Assembly (NCBI RefSeq): GCF_026745355.1
Contig: NC_079209.1
Coordinates: 50,860,085-50,924,084 of the forward strand
Reading direction: 5' to 3'
From: Beta vulgaris subsp. vulgaris
Taxonomy: Eukaryota; Streptophyta; Magnoliopsida; Caryophyllales; Amaranthaceae
Length of the DNA: 64,000 nucleotides
In this document: positions 33,819 through 45,884 of the stretch, in pieces
Layout of the letters: each line of letters starts with the position of its first letter
Position numbering within the stretch: position 1 is the stretch's first letter
Program-made: the position numbers and the translations under genes
The notes under the pieces: generated by a model
The model's database searches: none
What the model saw: the letters and a program-made list of their open reading frames with translations, nothing else
What the model was told of the DNA's origin: nothing

Positions 33819-34163
33819 AGTGAACTTTCTTGGTGGTTTATTGCATGAACAACATTGATGAGCAACCTGTTGCAGAAAGAAAGTTATTTTGTTTGAAGGG
33901 CTTCTTTGGCCACGCAGTTGAGGAAATAATCACTGTTAGCAGTTGGCCGAGCTGCAGATTCATGAGAGAGCCATAAGTCTTGGCAAGTTAAATGTGTGGT
34001 TCCTAGGCTGTAGAGGTACCGAAAGATGCGTAGAGTGGGAGGATGTTGTGGTAGTCTCTTTGGATTTGCTACGTTTTGTTTCCTCACGGCTGAAAGCAGG
34101 AGGTGATTAAAATTCATGCTAGTAGAAGAAACAGCACAAAGCTCAGGTAATCCGTGGCTTTTT
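33819..34163 (-). pseudogene. N-terminal fragment of a CYP76-like P450
   Basis: This stretch aligns by eye with the first ~115 codons of the intact P450 (37530 back to about 37170), in the same orientation. Shared words include GAAGGGCTTCTTTGGCC, TTGGCCGAGCTGCAGA, CATAAGTCTTGGCAAGTT and CATGCTAGTAGAAGA. The ATG is changed (CCGTGG in place of CCATGG) and the frame has indels and stops. A short promoter word (GCTGTATGGATTGT) recurs at 34374-34387, so the duplication extended upstream. The rest of the P450 is missing. It is a dead tandem duplicate. Confidence 0.88.
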
Positions 34164-35030
34164 ATACAAATCTATCCTGCATGTATTGTGCAGCCTGTAG
34201 TAGGTAGTTAGGTACTAGGTAAGATGTTATGCTGTTGTTTATATATGTTACTCTCTTTTACTAACAATCACATGTATTCGACTGCATTCTCCTTTAGATT
34301 TTAGAGTCTGAACTAGTATATATAGGCAGTTAGCAGGACCTACAAAGGTGGACTAGCTACAGATAACTATTCAATGCTGTATGGATTGTTTCTTTTTTGT
34401 TCTTTTGCATTATAATCTCGTTTATGTTTATCACTTGTCCAAACTCCAAATATTATTGGTAAGCTGTGCAAGTTGATCTTAATTATATTTAGTGAAATGT
34501 CCGGATAAAAGAACTTTATGTCCTTAACATAGTTCCATTACTATTTCTAGATGAGAGCATCTCCAAAAACAATTTCGCTTGCTATTTAAGTTAGTAAATT
34601 CCTTTTTGAGTTGCAACTTTGCCTTTTTATGGTCCAACTTTTCATATCACGATGTTATCTTTTTTACTCATATTTATAGAACTTCTTGATCATGTGAGAT
34701 TTGTTGGAGTTGTCTTAATGTATGTTAATAAATTGCACTTTTGTATTATGATAGTTTGGACCATGGATTGATTTTATTATGACGAAGGCAAATATGTAAA
34801 AGAACAATGACATGAGCACTTGATAGTTAATATCAATGCCTTAAAAAAGTTGCGTAAAATAGAAATTTTACTTTGGGATAGGGTGAGTAGTAGATACATT
34901 TTGTAATTTCCGAATTCTCCAGTTTGATTGAACGATGATCTTGTTGACTTTATAACTACTAATGTTAAGTATATGCCTTCTGCAATAACCGAACTTGAAA
35001 AAGTTACAATACAGAATATGTGTTCACTTT
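34164..35030. other. Spacer, nothing recognised
   Basis: AT-rich intergenic DNA upstream of the P450 pseudogene. Apart from the promoter word at 34374-34387 I see no feature. Confidence 0.55.
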
Positions 35031-35034
35031 TCAA

Positions 35035-35290
35035 TAGTTAGATTATCACATTTGAACATGAATTACAATTTCAAGAAAACATAAAGAATCATGAGACCTT
35101 TTTATTTTAGGTATCAGTGCTTAATTAACATTCTTTATTGACCCTCCATATATAGTTAGATTCTCATATTTGGACCTGAATTAGAATTTCAAGCAAACAT
35201 AAAGAATCAGGATAGAAACAAGAGACCTTTTATTTTAGGCACCTATTTTACTGCTTAACTAAGATTCTATTATTGACCTTCTATATAGAT
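35035..35290. repeat. Tandem duplication, period about 118 bp
   Basis: Two copies start with TAGTTAGATTATCACATTTG (35035) and TAGTTAGATTCTCATATTTG (35153). Both contain AATTTCAAG, AAACATAAAGAATCA, GAGACCTTT and a TATTGACC end. Confidence 0.8.
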
Positions 35291-35862
35291 CTATAACAAA
35301 GGTACAGGATACAAAGATTGAGATACAAAGAAGTGAACAATCTAATTTAGTTTGTCTATGATAAATTACAGAACTCTAAGCACAATTTTGTAGTTTTTGG
35401 GCAAGAATACAAGCCATGAAATGACTTTTTTTTTTTTGTCATTTATGATCCATATGTAAGAGAAAAGATGTGTCTACAAAAAGACATTTCTTGAAAATAG
35501 GCATTGGTAATATATAATTAGTGAAATAATGTTGACAAATATATATGCAATAAAAGCACGATACATGGAGTAGCAATGTGTCGGTTACAACAGCTCTTGG
35601 GCAATTGAACATGCACTGCCTGGTGTAGAACATCTGAAACTTTCGAAAAGTTCCTGATATCCCTAGCTTGGCCAAGGGAATATTCACATGGATGAGCAGA
35701 TGCTAGATCAGCTCTACACTTCGTGGCTTTGCAATCTTTAACATCTAGCATACTTCTATGCTTTATTATTAACCTGTAGGATTGTAATCCTCTTATCTAC
35801 TTATAACACACAACTTCAAGTGACATGTGTGCAACGATACACATATTACATATGAGCACTCA

Positions 35863-35868
35863 TTTATT
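35863..35868 (-). terminator. Candidate polyadenylation signal of the P450 gene
   Basis: AATAAA on the minus strand, about 70 bp after the stop codon. The stretch 35291-35862 shows nothing else. Confidence 0.45.
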
Positions 35869-35938
35869 ATATAAATGGTCCAATGCTAACCACTGAACTT
35901 TCCTTCAATTCTGACTCTTGAAATCTTGTCTGTGAAAC

Positions 35939-37530
35939 TCAGACATGAAGAAGTGGAATAGCATGGAGTGGCTGAGCTTTGTCCAACGTGAGCCCAAACT
36001 TCGATTCCATATCCATCTTCTCTGGTGGAATATCTCCTGCCAGCTTCCAATCAAACCCGTGAATCAGTGATCCCAACATTAAATGGATCATTCGAATCGC
36101 CAATGGCAACCCAGGACAAATTCTCCGGCCAGCACCGAATGGAATCAGCTCAAAATCATGACCTTTTACGTCAATTTCCAATCCTAAAAATCTTTCTGGC
36201 TCAAATAAGTTTGGGTTCTCCCACAGGTCCGGATCTCTCCCAATTGCCCATACATTGACCATTACTTGTGCATTTTTTGGCACTGTAAAACCCATTAGCT
36301 TCACATCTGAATCAGGTTGTCGTGGCAGGAGAAGTGGTACTGCTGGGTATAGCCTTAAGGTTTCCTTGACAATAGCCTGCAAATATGGGAGCTGTGGAAT
36401 GTCAGTCTCTTCAATTGTTTTTCCTTTCCCTATGATTTCGTGGAGCTCTGCTTGTGATTTTTTCAGCTTTTCTGGGTTGTGGAGTAATTCTGCCATTGCC
36501 CATTCTAAAGTGCTCGATGTTGTGTCAGTTCCTGCACCAAATAGGTCCTGCGGGGAAGACATGTCATGTTTTCTTTTAAAAGCAATGCAGGGAACAAAAT
36601 TGATAATATGTCAAAAGTGAAGTTGACTACCAGTAACAGATGAGGTATTTTTGATACTTCTATTTCTTCAGAATCTGTTTGATTGATGCCTAGTAAGCCA
36701 TCCAAAAAATCATCCCCTGGTAATGATTCTAATGGTCTCTTGCCCTGCAACCGTGGTTCAATTATGGTGTTGAATAGATCAATCATCTTACCAAAGTGTA
36801 TACTTGTACGCCGTCTGATGCCTTGTGGGTCTATCTTCTTCAATAGAGGGAAATAATCAGCAAAGTTGGGTTTTCCCAATTCTCCCAGTGCACCTCGCAC
36901 AGTCTTTCTAAATTCAGAAGCATATTTGGTACAGGGGTCACCCAAATCCAGTGAAAAGAAAGTGCTTGATAACATATTCAGCGTTGTAGTGAATGCTACT
37001 TGACCAATGTCCACCGATAAACCATCTTCGCTTCGTTTTTGGATGTAGGCAAGGAGATCCCTCATTTTTTCTTTTCGCTGATTTTGGCTCATCTCAAGCT
37101 TACTGGCTGAAAATACTCTTAAATTGCAGATTTTTCGAAGCTTTCGCCATTCTGGGGAAACTGGCAAAAAGGACAGTGAACTTTTGTGGTGATCAAGTGC
37201 ACGAACAGCATCAATGACCAACCTGTTAGACAAATAAAGATCTTGTTTTTGAAGGGCTTCTCTGGCCATGACAGATGAGGAAATGATCACTGCTGGCACT
37301 TGGCCGAGCTGCAGAGTCATGAGTGGGCCATAAGTCTTGGCAAGTTCAGTCAAAGAGATGTGTGGGTTTTTGCCGAGGCTAAAGAGGTTCCCAAAGATGG
37401 GTATAGTGGGTGGACCTGGTGGTAGTCTCCTTGGGTTTGATTCATCATCTTTCCTCCTTACATTTGAAAGGAAGAGATGGATTACAATCCATGCTAGTAG
37501 AAGACACAACACAAAACTCAGGTAATCCAT
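35939..37530 (-). CDS. Cytochrome P450, CYP76 family-like
   Basis: Two exons, 37530-36631 and 36547-35939, are separated by an 83-bp phase-0 GT-AG intron at the position usual for CYP76 genes. The protein has 502 aa. Residues 1-24 form the ER membrane anchor, followed by the proline hinge [13 protein letters not shown] (about 36-48). AGTDTT (305-310) marks the I helix, ETLR (362-365) the ExxR motif, PERF is at 417-420, and [10 protein letters not shown] (437-446) is the heme loop with Cys444. All key residues are present. CYP76 enzymes are ER monooxygenases that oxidise monoterpenols, phenolics or, in Caryophyllales (CYP76AD), tyrosine. The substrate here cannot be told. A broken copy lies downstream and a copia element sits 277 bp upstream of the ATG. 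Confidence 0.96.
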
Positions 37531-37637
37531 GGCTTAGCAAAACTTTGCTGTATGGATTGTATAGGCGTAGTTTGTGATGTTACACTGAGATATCTGCTGT
37601 TTCTCTTCTTTACCTACTTATCTAGAGTTTACTGTAG

Positions 37638-37643
37638 TATATA
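37638..37643 (-). promoter_or_regulatory. Possible TATA box of the P450 gene
   Basis: TATATA (CACTATATACTACAG on the minus strand) lies about 110 bp upstream of the ATG. The copia LTR starts 160 bp further upstream. Confidence 0.45.
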
Positions 37644-37806
37644 GTGACAGTTATCTGGAATTCAGTAGTAAAATTCCACTCAGTGCTTTTTTTTAAACAA
37701 TGTTTTTAACACACGTTTTAACTGTGGTTCATTTGAGTTTATTACTAAATGAATTTGGGTTAGTTTTTCAGATATGCTTCAATGGAAGAATCAATAATTT
37801 GTGGCG

Positions 37807-38128
37807 TGTTGCGAAAACAGTGGAATGACAAATTTCACTGTTAAGCACAGTGAAGTCTACTGACATGCATTTAATGCATGGGTGAGTTTTTCTTGCCGAT
37901 TGCTGCAATTGTTGATTTCTGTAAAGTGAAGTCCACTGACATGCATTTAATGCATGGGTGAGTTTTTCTTGCGGATTGCTGCAATTGTTGATTTCTGTAA
38001 AATACACAGTAAAGTTTATATCTATAAATACTGTCATTTGTAAGAAGTTAATACACTCAATTCATATACAATACTCTTCTGATAAATTCCTTTCAGTAAC
38101 ATTCCTTCTATATATATTTCTCACAACA
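37807..38128 (+). repeat. 5' LTR of the copia element (322 bp)
   Basis: It begins TGTTGCGAAAACAG and ends TTTCTCACAACA. A TATA box lies in ATCTATAAATACTGTC (about 38020-38035). It is 76 bp longer than the 3' LTR because a 76-bp segment starting TGAAGTCTACTGACATGC (37851) is directly repeated at 37927. Confidence 0.95.
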
Positions 38129-38145
38129 CGTTATCAGCACGAGTG
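38129..38145 (+). other. Putative primer-binding site
   Basis: CGTTATCAGCACGAGTG directly follows the 5' LTR, where the tRNA primer site is expected. The match to a specific tRNA was not established. Confidence 0.45.
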
Positions 38146-38895
38146 TTCTACCGAAAAAAATATAAAAGAGCGAAACATTGTGCCATTCACTACCAACCCA
38201 GCGAGGGGAACTGTAATACAACCCCGACCTAGTAACCTTAACAACGGTACAAATACCCATACCAGAGAAAACCCACAAACCCCTGTTTCCAACACCAATA
38301 ATAACCCTCCTATACAACCAACTGAAAATCCACCTCCGCCAAGTAATAAAAGAGTCAGAGATGAACATGAAGAAACTAGTAGTAAACGTCACCATATTGC
38401 TAACGCAGAAAACAAATAATTTGATAATAACGCCACCTTCATGGAGGGTCAGGACATTTTATTTACGTTATTTTAATTTATTTGCTCTTGAACCGCTTCT
38501 ATGGACAGGTTAATTTTTTTTAAAAAAAAAATTGCCACCTATATGGACGGCCTAGTGGAGTGATAAAATTACTATCTCATATATGTGCAATAATGTTGTA
38601 TGTATGCAAGGAACAAGCATTCAGAACACTATTATATATTATTGTCTCTAATCTTCTATCTTTTTTGTATTTGTAGGTACATATATTATATTACCAATTT
38701 ACCAGCATGCTTTAATATATGTTTGTCAATCTTAAAATTTTATTGCGTTGTATATTTTTAACTATAGATGAACTGCACAGTTAGGGATAACCCTCTATAA
38801 AAGCGGATTACCCATCTCCATTTTCACCACACATCCCTTATTCCAATTTTTTTTCTCTAAACCCACAATTTTTTTTTTCTTCCTCAACCTTCCGG
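38146..38895 (+). other. Copia leader region with TATA-like box
   Basis: A frame open to 38419 encodes a Pro/Asn-rich stretch ending in a basic motif (NKRVRDEHEETSSKRHH) but has no clear ATG. A TATAAAAG box at 38796-38803 is followed by a pyrimidine-rich stretch (CACCACACATCCCTTATTCC), as in a Pol II promoter. The hAT element interrupts the sequence at 38896. Confidence 0.4.
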
Positions 38896-41800
38896 CAGTG
38901 GCGGAGCCACATTGGGGCACGTGGGGTTACGTGACCCCGGAAATTAAAAAAAAAATTAAAGATTTTTCAGGAAAAAAAAGAAAAGAAAAGAAACTAGCAG
39001 CAGGCGTGAAGTAAGTGTAAGTAAGTAACGGCTAATTTCTGATGCTTCTTTTTGGCCCACTTGGCCACTTGCATATATTAAATATGTGGTCCCCAATTTT
39101 CCCAACTCCCAATTCTTATCAGATTTTAAATTAAATTAAAAATCATTTAATTTTGAAAACTATCAATTTCTCTCTCCTTCCTTTCCCAATTCTCACGCCT
39201 AAGATTTTTTTTTTTACCTCACACTTTCACGCCTCATGGTCTCCTCCGACCAGCCCAGTCAACATTCAGGCACCGAGCCGGCACCGCCGCACCGCACCGC
39301 ATCCTCCTCCGACCAGCCCGCGCCCCGAAGTCGACACCCCACAGCCATCGCCATCAGGCGTCAGGTATTATTGCAAAACTATTTACAGAATTTAAATTTT
39401 AATTCTTTTCATTATTTATTTTCTAATTCTTAAATTAGTAAATTGTATATTTAAAATCTTATTTGGTTGATATTAATTGTAATATTTGCATATATGTGTG
39501 AATTTTCGAATTTATAAGGTGTGATAAGTGATTGATGCATTTAGTTAGTTTGTTGTTTATTTTTTTTTTTTGTGAATGTTGAAATTGTGAGATGTAAATT
39601 TGTATAAATTAGGTAGTGTTAATTAATTTATAATTTTCTATGATGATTTTAGTTTCTTTATATATGATGGTAATTTATTGATTGATTTTCATATAATTTA
39701 ATAGTTAGTTCATATGTGTTAATTTGTACTAAACAATGAATATAGGAAACGATGAGTGATACACCTAGATCAAAAAAATCAAAGGCAATGGGAAAACAAC
39801 CCGATCTTCGACAATTTATATTCAAGAAAATGAAATCTCAAGATAATTCATGTTCTTCAACGCCACCGTTAGATAGTGGTACTCCATCATCTAATGCTAG
39901 TGCATCTCCATCTTATGATTCTCCTCAAATTAACGAAAATGATATGAATTTGGGTGGTTCAAATACGGATAATGTGCCATTAGAGAATGAAGAGTTGGTT
40001 TATGATGTTGAACTTTTCCTCATGACCCGGGAAAAAGAATAAACATAATGGATTATCCTTCAAATCAACGTAATGCATTAGGAGGCATTATCCTGAAAAA
40101 ACCTTGTCAACCAAAAACTCATAACTTTCCTCAAAGAGATCTTGGTGGGCCGCGACCGTGTCGATTTGTTGCTTCTTGGTTTGATAAATGGGATTGGCTT
40201 GAATATAGTATCGAGAAAGATCGGCATTTTGTTTTGTTTGTTACTTGTTTAAGAATGATATTGAAGTTAATGGGAGGAGATGCATTTGTAGATGGAGGAT
40301 TCAGGTGATGGAATAAATCGGAAAGGTTTAAGACACATGTTGGAGGTGTAAAAAGTGCTCACAATCTTGCTTATGAGAAATATATGAATTTGAAAGATAA
40401 GAAGAAAAAAATCAATCATTGAAACTTTTGACAATGTAAGTGATGTGATTGAAAGTGAGTATGAAACTCGCTTGAGAGTTTCGATTTCTTGTTTGTCTTA
40501 TCTATTGCGGCAAGGGTTGGCATTTCGTGGACATAAAGAAGATGAAGAATCTCTTAATAGGGGAAATTTCATTGAGCTTTTGAAATGGTTAAAGTCACAT
40601 AATGAAGTTGTTTCAAAGGTCATTTTTGAAAATGCTCCCGGAAATTGTCAATTGACATCTCCCATGATTCAAAAAGATATCAAATTGTTGTGCCAAAGAA
40701 ACAACTAAGCGGATTATAGAGGAAATTGGTGATGATTACTTTGCTATCTTGGCCGATGAATCTAGTGATGTATCCCAAAAGGAACAATTAGCTCTTTGTT
40801 TGCGTTATGTTGAAAAGAAAATGGGAAAGGTAGTAGAGCGATTTCTTGGACTTGTTCATGTTGAGGATACCACCGCTATGTCTCTTAGAAGTGCAATTAT
40901 ATCTTTGCTTGTTGATCATTCATTAAATCCTTCTAAGATTCGAGGGCAAGGTTATGATGGGGCTAGTAATATGAAAGGTAAGATAAATGGCCTCGAGACT
41001 TTGATTGTGGATGATACTCCAAATGCATACTATGTTCATTGTTTTGCTCATCAACTTCAATTAACTCTTGTTGCCATTGCTAAAAAGAATAATGAGTGTG
41101 GTTGGCTTTTGATACACTTGGAACCTTGTTGAATGTGGTTGAAAAATTCTTGTAAAAGAAGAGAAATATTCGAGACATCCAAGCTCAAAATGTTGCTCGA
41201 TCCTTAGAAATGGGTGAACTTGAAATGGGATCGGGGTTAAATCAAGAACTTGGTTTGAAAAGACCCGGTGACACTCGTTGGGGTTCCCACTACAAAACTC
41301 TACAAAATGTCATGAACTTGTTTCCTACACTTGTTGATGTACTTGTGATGATTGGAAAAAATGGTTCAAATGCGGATGATAAGGCAAAAGCTCAAGGTGT
41401 TGTGCTCTTACTAGAATCGTTTGATTTTTTTTATGCACATTAATGTCTACAATATTTGGATACACTAATGACTTGTGTAATGCTTTACAAAGAAAAGATC
41501 AAGACATTGTTAATGCCATGAGACTTGTTTCTTTGACTAAAAAGGTATTGCAAAAAATGAGGGATGGTGGGTGGGAGATTCATTTGAGTAAGGTTACCTC
41601 TTTTGCAATAAACATGCCATTGTTGTTCCCAACATGGAGGATAATTACATTCCTCAAGGAAGATCAAGACGTTTTGTTAAAGAAGCGACATATCTTCATC
41701 ATTTTCGGGTGGAAGTGTTTATAGGAGTAATTGATCTACAACTTCAAGAACTTAACAATTGTTTTGATGTGGTTAATATGGAGTTGCTTAAATGCATGAC

Positions 41801-42419
41801 TTACTTATGTCCCAAAGATGGATTCTCTTCTTTCAACAAGGAAAAGGTACTTAAACTTGCCACTCTTTATCCTTCCGAATTTACAACTAATGATTTAGAT
41901 ACTCTTGATTGTCAACTTGATATATTCATGGAAGATATGCAAGATGATAGTGGTGAATTCCAAGGTGTCAATGATCTTTCTTCCCTTGCAATAAAGTTTG
42001 TTGAAACAAATAGAAATGAAGCTTATCCACTTGTATTTTTGCTCATCAAGTTGATGTTGATTCTTCCGGTTGCTACGGCAAGTGTGGAAAGAGTGTTTTC
42101 GGGAATGACTTACATAAAAAGTAAGTTGCGAAATAGCATGGGTCATCAATTTTTGAATGATTGTTTGGTTACTTTTCTTGAAAAAGAAGTGTTTCTTCAA
42201 GTTTCCAATGATGATATTATTGATCGTTTCCAAAAGATGAAGACCCGTCGAATGCACTTGTAAATTTTTTTTATTTTTGTTTATGTAATTTTTTCTTAGT
42301 TTGGAATGTATGATAATGAATATTAGACAATGTGCGTTTGCGTTGTACAATTTTCAATATTGAATATCCTTTGTCTTTTTTTGTGATCCCTCCATTTTGA
42401 AATCCTGGCTCCGCCACTG
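38896..42419 (+). mobile_element. hAT element, 3.5 kb, nested in the copia leader
   Basis: The exact 8-bp duplication CCTTCCGG lies at 38888-38895 and 42420-42427. The TIR is CAGTGGCGGAGCCA at the left and TGGCTCCGCCACTG at the right. It carries a hAT transposase in broken frames on the plus strand. Perfect target duplications and TIRs suggest a fairly recent insertion. A GC-rich stretch at 39236-39360 may be the 5' exon. Confidence 0.95.
39752..42263 (+). pseudogene. hAT transposase (TTF/ZMYM1-like type), broken
   Basis: Starting at the ATG at 39752, the pieces read as one transposase. There is a low-complexity N-terminus, then a TTF-type zinc-finger region (GPRPCRFVASWFDKWDWLEY, about 40150-40205), the DUF4371-like part (ADESSDVSQKEQLALCLRYV at 40752 and GQGYDGASNMKGKINGLETL at 40950), and the catalytic-core region HCFAHQLQLTLVAIAKKNNE. 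The C-terminal hAT dimerisation domain follows (LPVATASVERVFSGMTYIKS at about 42063, then LRNSMGHQFLNDCLVTFLEK). At least six frame breaks occur (near 40042, 40308, 40440, 40708, 41132 and 41443). It could not make a full transposase. Confidence 0.88.
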
Positions 42420-42432
42420 CCTTCCGGCCACC

Positions 42433-42579
42433 ATGTTTAACGCCGACAACAACCGTCCTCCACCCTCATCTTCTTCTTTTGAGGAGGATTTTAGGAAAAT
42501 AAGACTCTACTTATTTCTTATAGCCGATTTCTTTTTCCTCCTCATGACATTAATGATATATCTCCTAATACATAAGTAG
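42433..42579 (+). CDS. Possible 48-aa membrane microprotein in the copia leader
   Basis: The ATG at 42433 has a good plant start context (GCCACCATG). The predicted 48-residue protein has a polar Pro/Ser-rich start (NNRPPPSSSSFEEDF), a charged RKIR, and one strongly hydrophobic segment (residues 25-46, LYLFLIADFFFLLMTLMIYL) likely to span a membrane. Without the hAT insertion, the TATA-like box at 38796 would lie about 125 bp upstream of this ATG. I do not recognise the protein. It may be a transduced host microgene or a chance open frame. Confidence 0.35.
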   Translation: MFNADNNRPPPSSSSFEEDFRKIRLYLFLIADFFFLLMTLMIYLLIHK

Positions 42580-42840
42580 GAGACAAAAAAAAAAAAAACC
42601 CCCCCCCCGGGGAAGAATGACAGAAAAACGCACATAAATATCAATTTTTTTTATGTCTTTAAGTGCATTTTAGGAATTTTTTTTGTTTATTCACTTGTTG
42701 TATTTTGTTTCTATTTTTGGTAATTTTTTTGTTTTTTTTTTGCTTCATTAATATTGTACGCTATTTTTGTTTATTTTGTTTGTATTATTTATGTATAATT
42801 TTGATGATATAAATCAGGGGGAGATAATATATATATATAT

Positions 42841-43056
<216 letters not shown>

Positions 43057-43067
43057 TTATCATCATT

Positions 43068-43800
43068 ACTAATTTCAAATATTTACATGTTTGTAATCAA
43101 AAGAATAGGAGATCTAGTGAAAAGACAATTTAGCATACTAGATCTATCTGGGCAAAAGTTTTTAGAATGGACAGTAGACGCCCAAATGAATTTAAAGGCC
43201 CAAGGATCGGAACATACAATTAAAGATCTGACAATCCAACAAGGAGATGCAACTACAACAGCCGCATTAGTTAAAATAGTGATTACAATTCAACATTGTT
43301 TAGAATTGTATCATTGTTGAGATATTGTGATCATCCCATCACAGAAGAGCAAATGATAAACAAAATGCTCTCCACTTTGCACGCATCCAATAGCATATTG
43401 GCAGAACAATACAGGTTCAGAGCTTTCAAAAAGTACTCTAAGCTAATCTCAGTACTACTTGTGGCTGAACAAAATAATGATCTTTTGCTGAAAAATCATA
43501 ATCTTAGACCTACGGGGTCTTCAGCCACCCATGAGATTAATGCAATAGAAAGCTCTAATCCACAGAAGCAAATGCTATACATAGGGGTGGATGCGGTAAT
43601 TACAACGGTCGTGGGAGAGGACGTGGTAATTACCGTGGCCAAGGGCGTGGATGTGGCAGAGGCCGATTTTCCCCAAGAAATAATAATTTTAAACATTCTG
43701 ATAAAAATTGGGGACAATCATCTGGAAATCAGAGGCAGACGTCTTATAAAGGAAATGATACTTGCCACATATGTGGCATGACTGGCACTGGGGCCGCACA
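43068..43800 (+). pseudogene. Copia gag, frameshifted
   Basis: The first part (LVKRQFSILDLSGQKFLEW) is the start of a plant copia Gag. After a shift near 43310 it continues (ITEEQMINKMLSTLHASNSI, FKKYSKLISVLLVAEQNNDL). A Gly/Arg-rich stretch near 43600-43660 lies in another frame. The CCHC zinc knuckle starts TCHICGMTG at about 43760 and is broken by an insertion before its final histidine and cysteine. Confidence 0.85.
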
Positions 43801-44109
43801 TGTCGTACTGCCAAATAATTGGTAGACCTATATCAAGCTTTAATAAAAAACAAAGGAAAAAATGTTGAAGCAAACTTTGTTAATGAAGCTACTACATCCA
43901 TGCCCAGCCTTGATGTTTCGGATTTTTTTATGGATGATGCTGAAGTAGAAAACAACTTTGTTTATATAACGATCCATTAATGTGCTTAGTTCATTTTAAT
44001 TGCCTCAATATTCACTTTCATGTATTCGTTCCTTGATTATTAATAAAAATGTATTTTTCTTATACTACATCAGTATTTATTATTTATGAAGATATGAATT
44101 CATCAGAAG

Positions 44110-45774
44110 TTGGAACAAAGAACAATGTCTCCTGGACAGTGGGACAACACACACCATATTGAAAAAATAAAGTATTTTTAAAACTTACAATATTCCAAGC
44201 AAATGTTAGTACAATTTCTGGGACAGCCAAGCTAATTGAAGGCTCTGGAAAAGCTTGCATTATATTTCCAAATGGGACAAAATTGATAATTAATGACGCA
44301 TTATATTCGAGTAAATCTCGAAGGAACCTCATAAGTTTCAAAGATTTACGTCAGAATGGTTACCATTTGGAAACAATGACGGTGAACAAAGAGGAATTCA
44401 TATGCCTAACGGCAGAGAAAAACGGCAAGAAATACATCTATGAAAAATTGCCAGCAATTTCCTCGGGACTATATCGCATAGATATACGTCCGATTGAAAT
44501 TAATATGATATCTAACCAGAAGTTAGATAATAGAAAATCATATTTACTCTATGGCATGACCGATTAGGCCATCCGGCACAGGAATGATGCATAGAATCAT
44601 TGAAAACTCAAATGGACACTCTATAAAGAATGTCAAAATTCCTCGGTCAAATGAATTAACATGCTCTGCATGCTCACTTGGCAAATTGATAATCAGACCA
44701 TCTATAAATAAGATTGCCACTGAATCTCCAAGTTTTTAGAAAGAATTCAAGGAGATATTTGTGGGCCTATTCATCCTGCATGGGACCATTTCGTTATTTC
44801 ATGGTATTAATTGATGCCTCTACTCGATGGTCACATGTGAGCCTTCTGTCAAGCAGAAATGTTGCATTTGCAAAACTTTTGGCTCAAATAATTCGATTAA
44901 GAACTCAATTCCCAGATCATACAATAAAGAAAATAAGATTAGACAATGCTGGGGAATTTACATCCCAAACATTTAATGACTATTGCATGTCTATTGGGAT
45001 TATTGTTGAGCACCCTGTACCTCATGTACATACACAAAATGGTCTTGCTGAATCATTAATCAAAAGACTACAATTAATTGCAAGACCATTAATAATGAGG
45101 TCAAAATTTCTCTCCACTACTTGGGGTCATGCTATATTACATGCGACATCATTGATAAGATTAAGGCCGACAGCCTATCACAAATTCTCACCGTTACAAT
45201 TAGTATAGGTCGAGAACTGAATATCTCACATTTGAGAATTTTTGGGTGCGTTGTACATGTACCTATTGCTCCGCCCCAACGTACTAAAATGGGTCCACAA
45301 AGAAGGATGGGAATATATGTTGGATTTGAATCTCCATCAATTATCAAATATTTAGAGCCAACAACTGGTGATCTATTTACGGCTCGATTTGCCGACTGTC
45401 ATTTTAATGAGTCGGTATTCCCATCCTTAGGGGGAGAGAAAGTGGACCCACAAAATATAAAATCGGAAATTACATGGAACGCATCGCAAATGTCGTTTCT
45501 GGACCCGAGAACAAATTCATGTGAACAAGAAGTCAAGAAAATTGTTCATCTGCAAAGTATTGCAAACCAATTGCCAGATGCATTCACAGATACCAAGAAA
45601 GTGACAAAGTCACATGTACCTGCTGCGAATGCTCCGGAACGGATTGAAATTCCTAATGACAATAAGGCAATTGAAAATGAGTCAATAGCACGTCGAAAAC
45701 GTGGCAGACCACCCGGTTCTAAAGATTTAAAACCGAGAAAAATGAAAAGGCAAGGGAGAAACGAACGAAATTAA
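44110..45774 (+). pseudogene. Copia pol, protease and integrase part, broken
   Basis: A protease active-site motif (DSGTTHTIL, about 44136-44162) is followed by a stop. The pre-integrase region (WHDRLGHPA near 44553) lies across a shift. The integrase core follows, with catalytic D in VLIDAST, D in RLDNAGEF and E in GLAESLIKRL (44714-45208). The next frame holds ISHLRIFGCVVHVPIAPP and a basic tail ending near 45774 (RRKRGRPPGSK). At least four indels or stops are visible. Confidence 0.88.
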
Positions 45775-45884
45775 TATAAATCCTCCAACGGAGCATGATG
45801 AAATCCATAATGAAAACATAAATGAGGACAAATGTGTTCTAGGAGAAAAGGAACATGAAAGCATAAACAACAATGAAACTTCAA

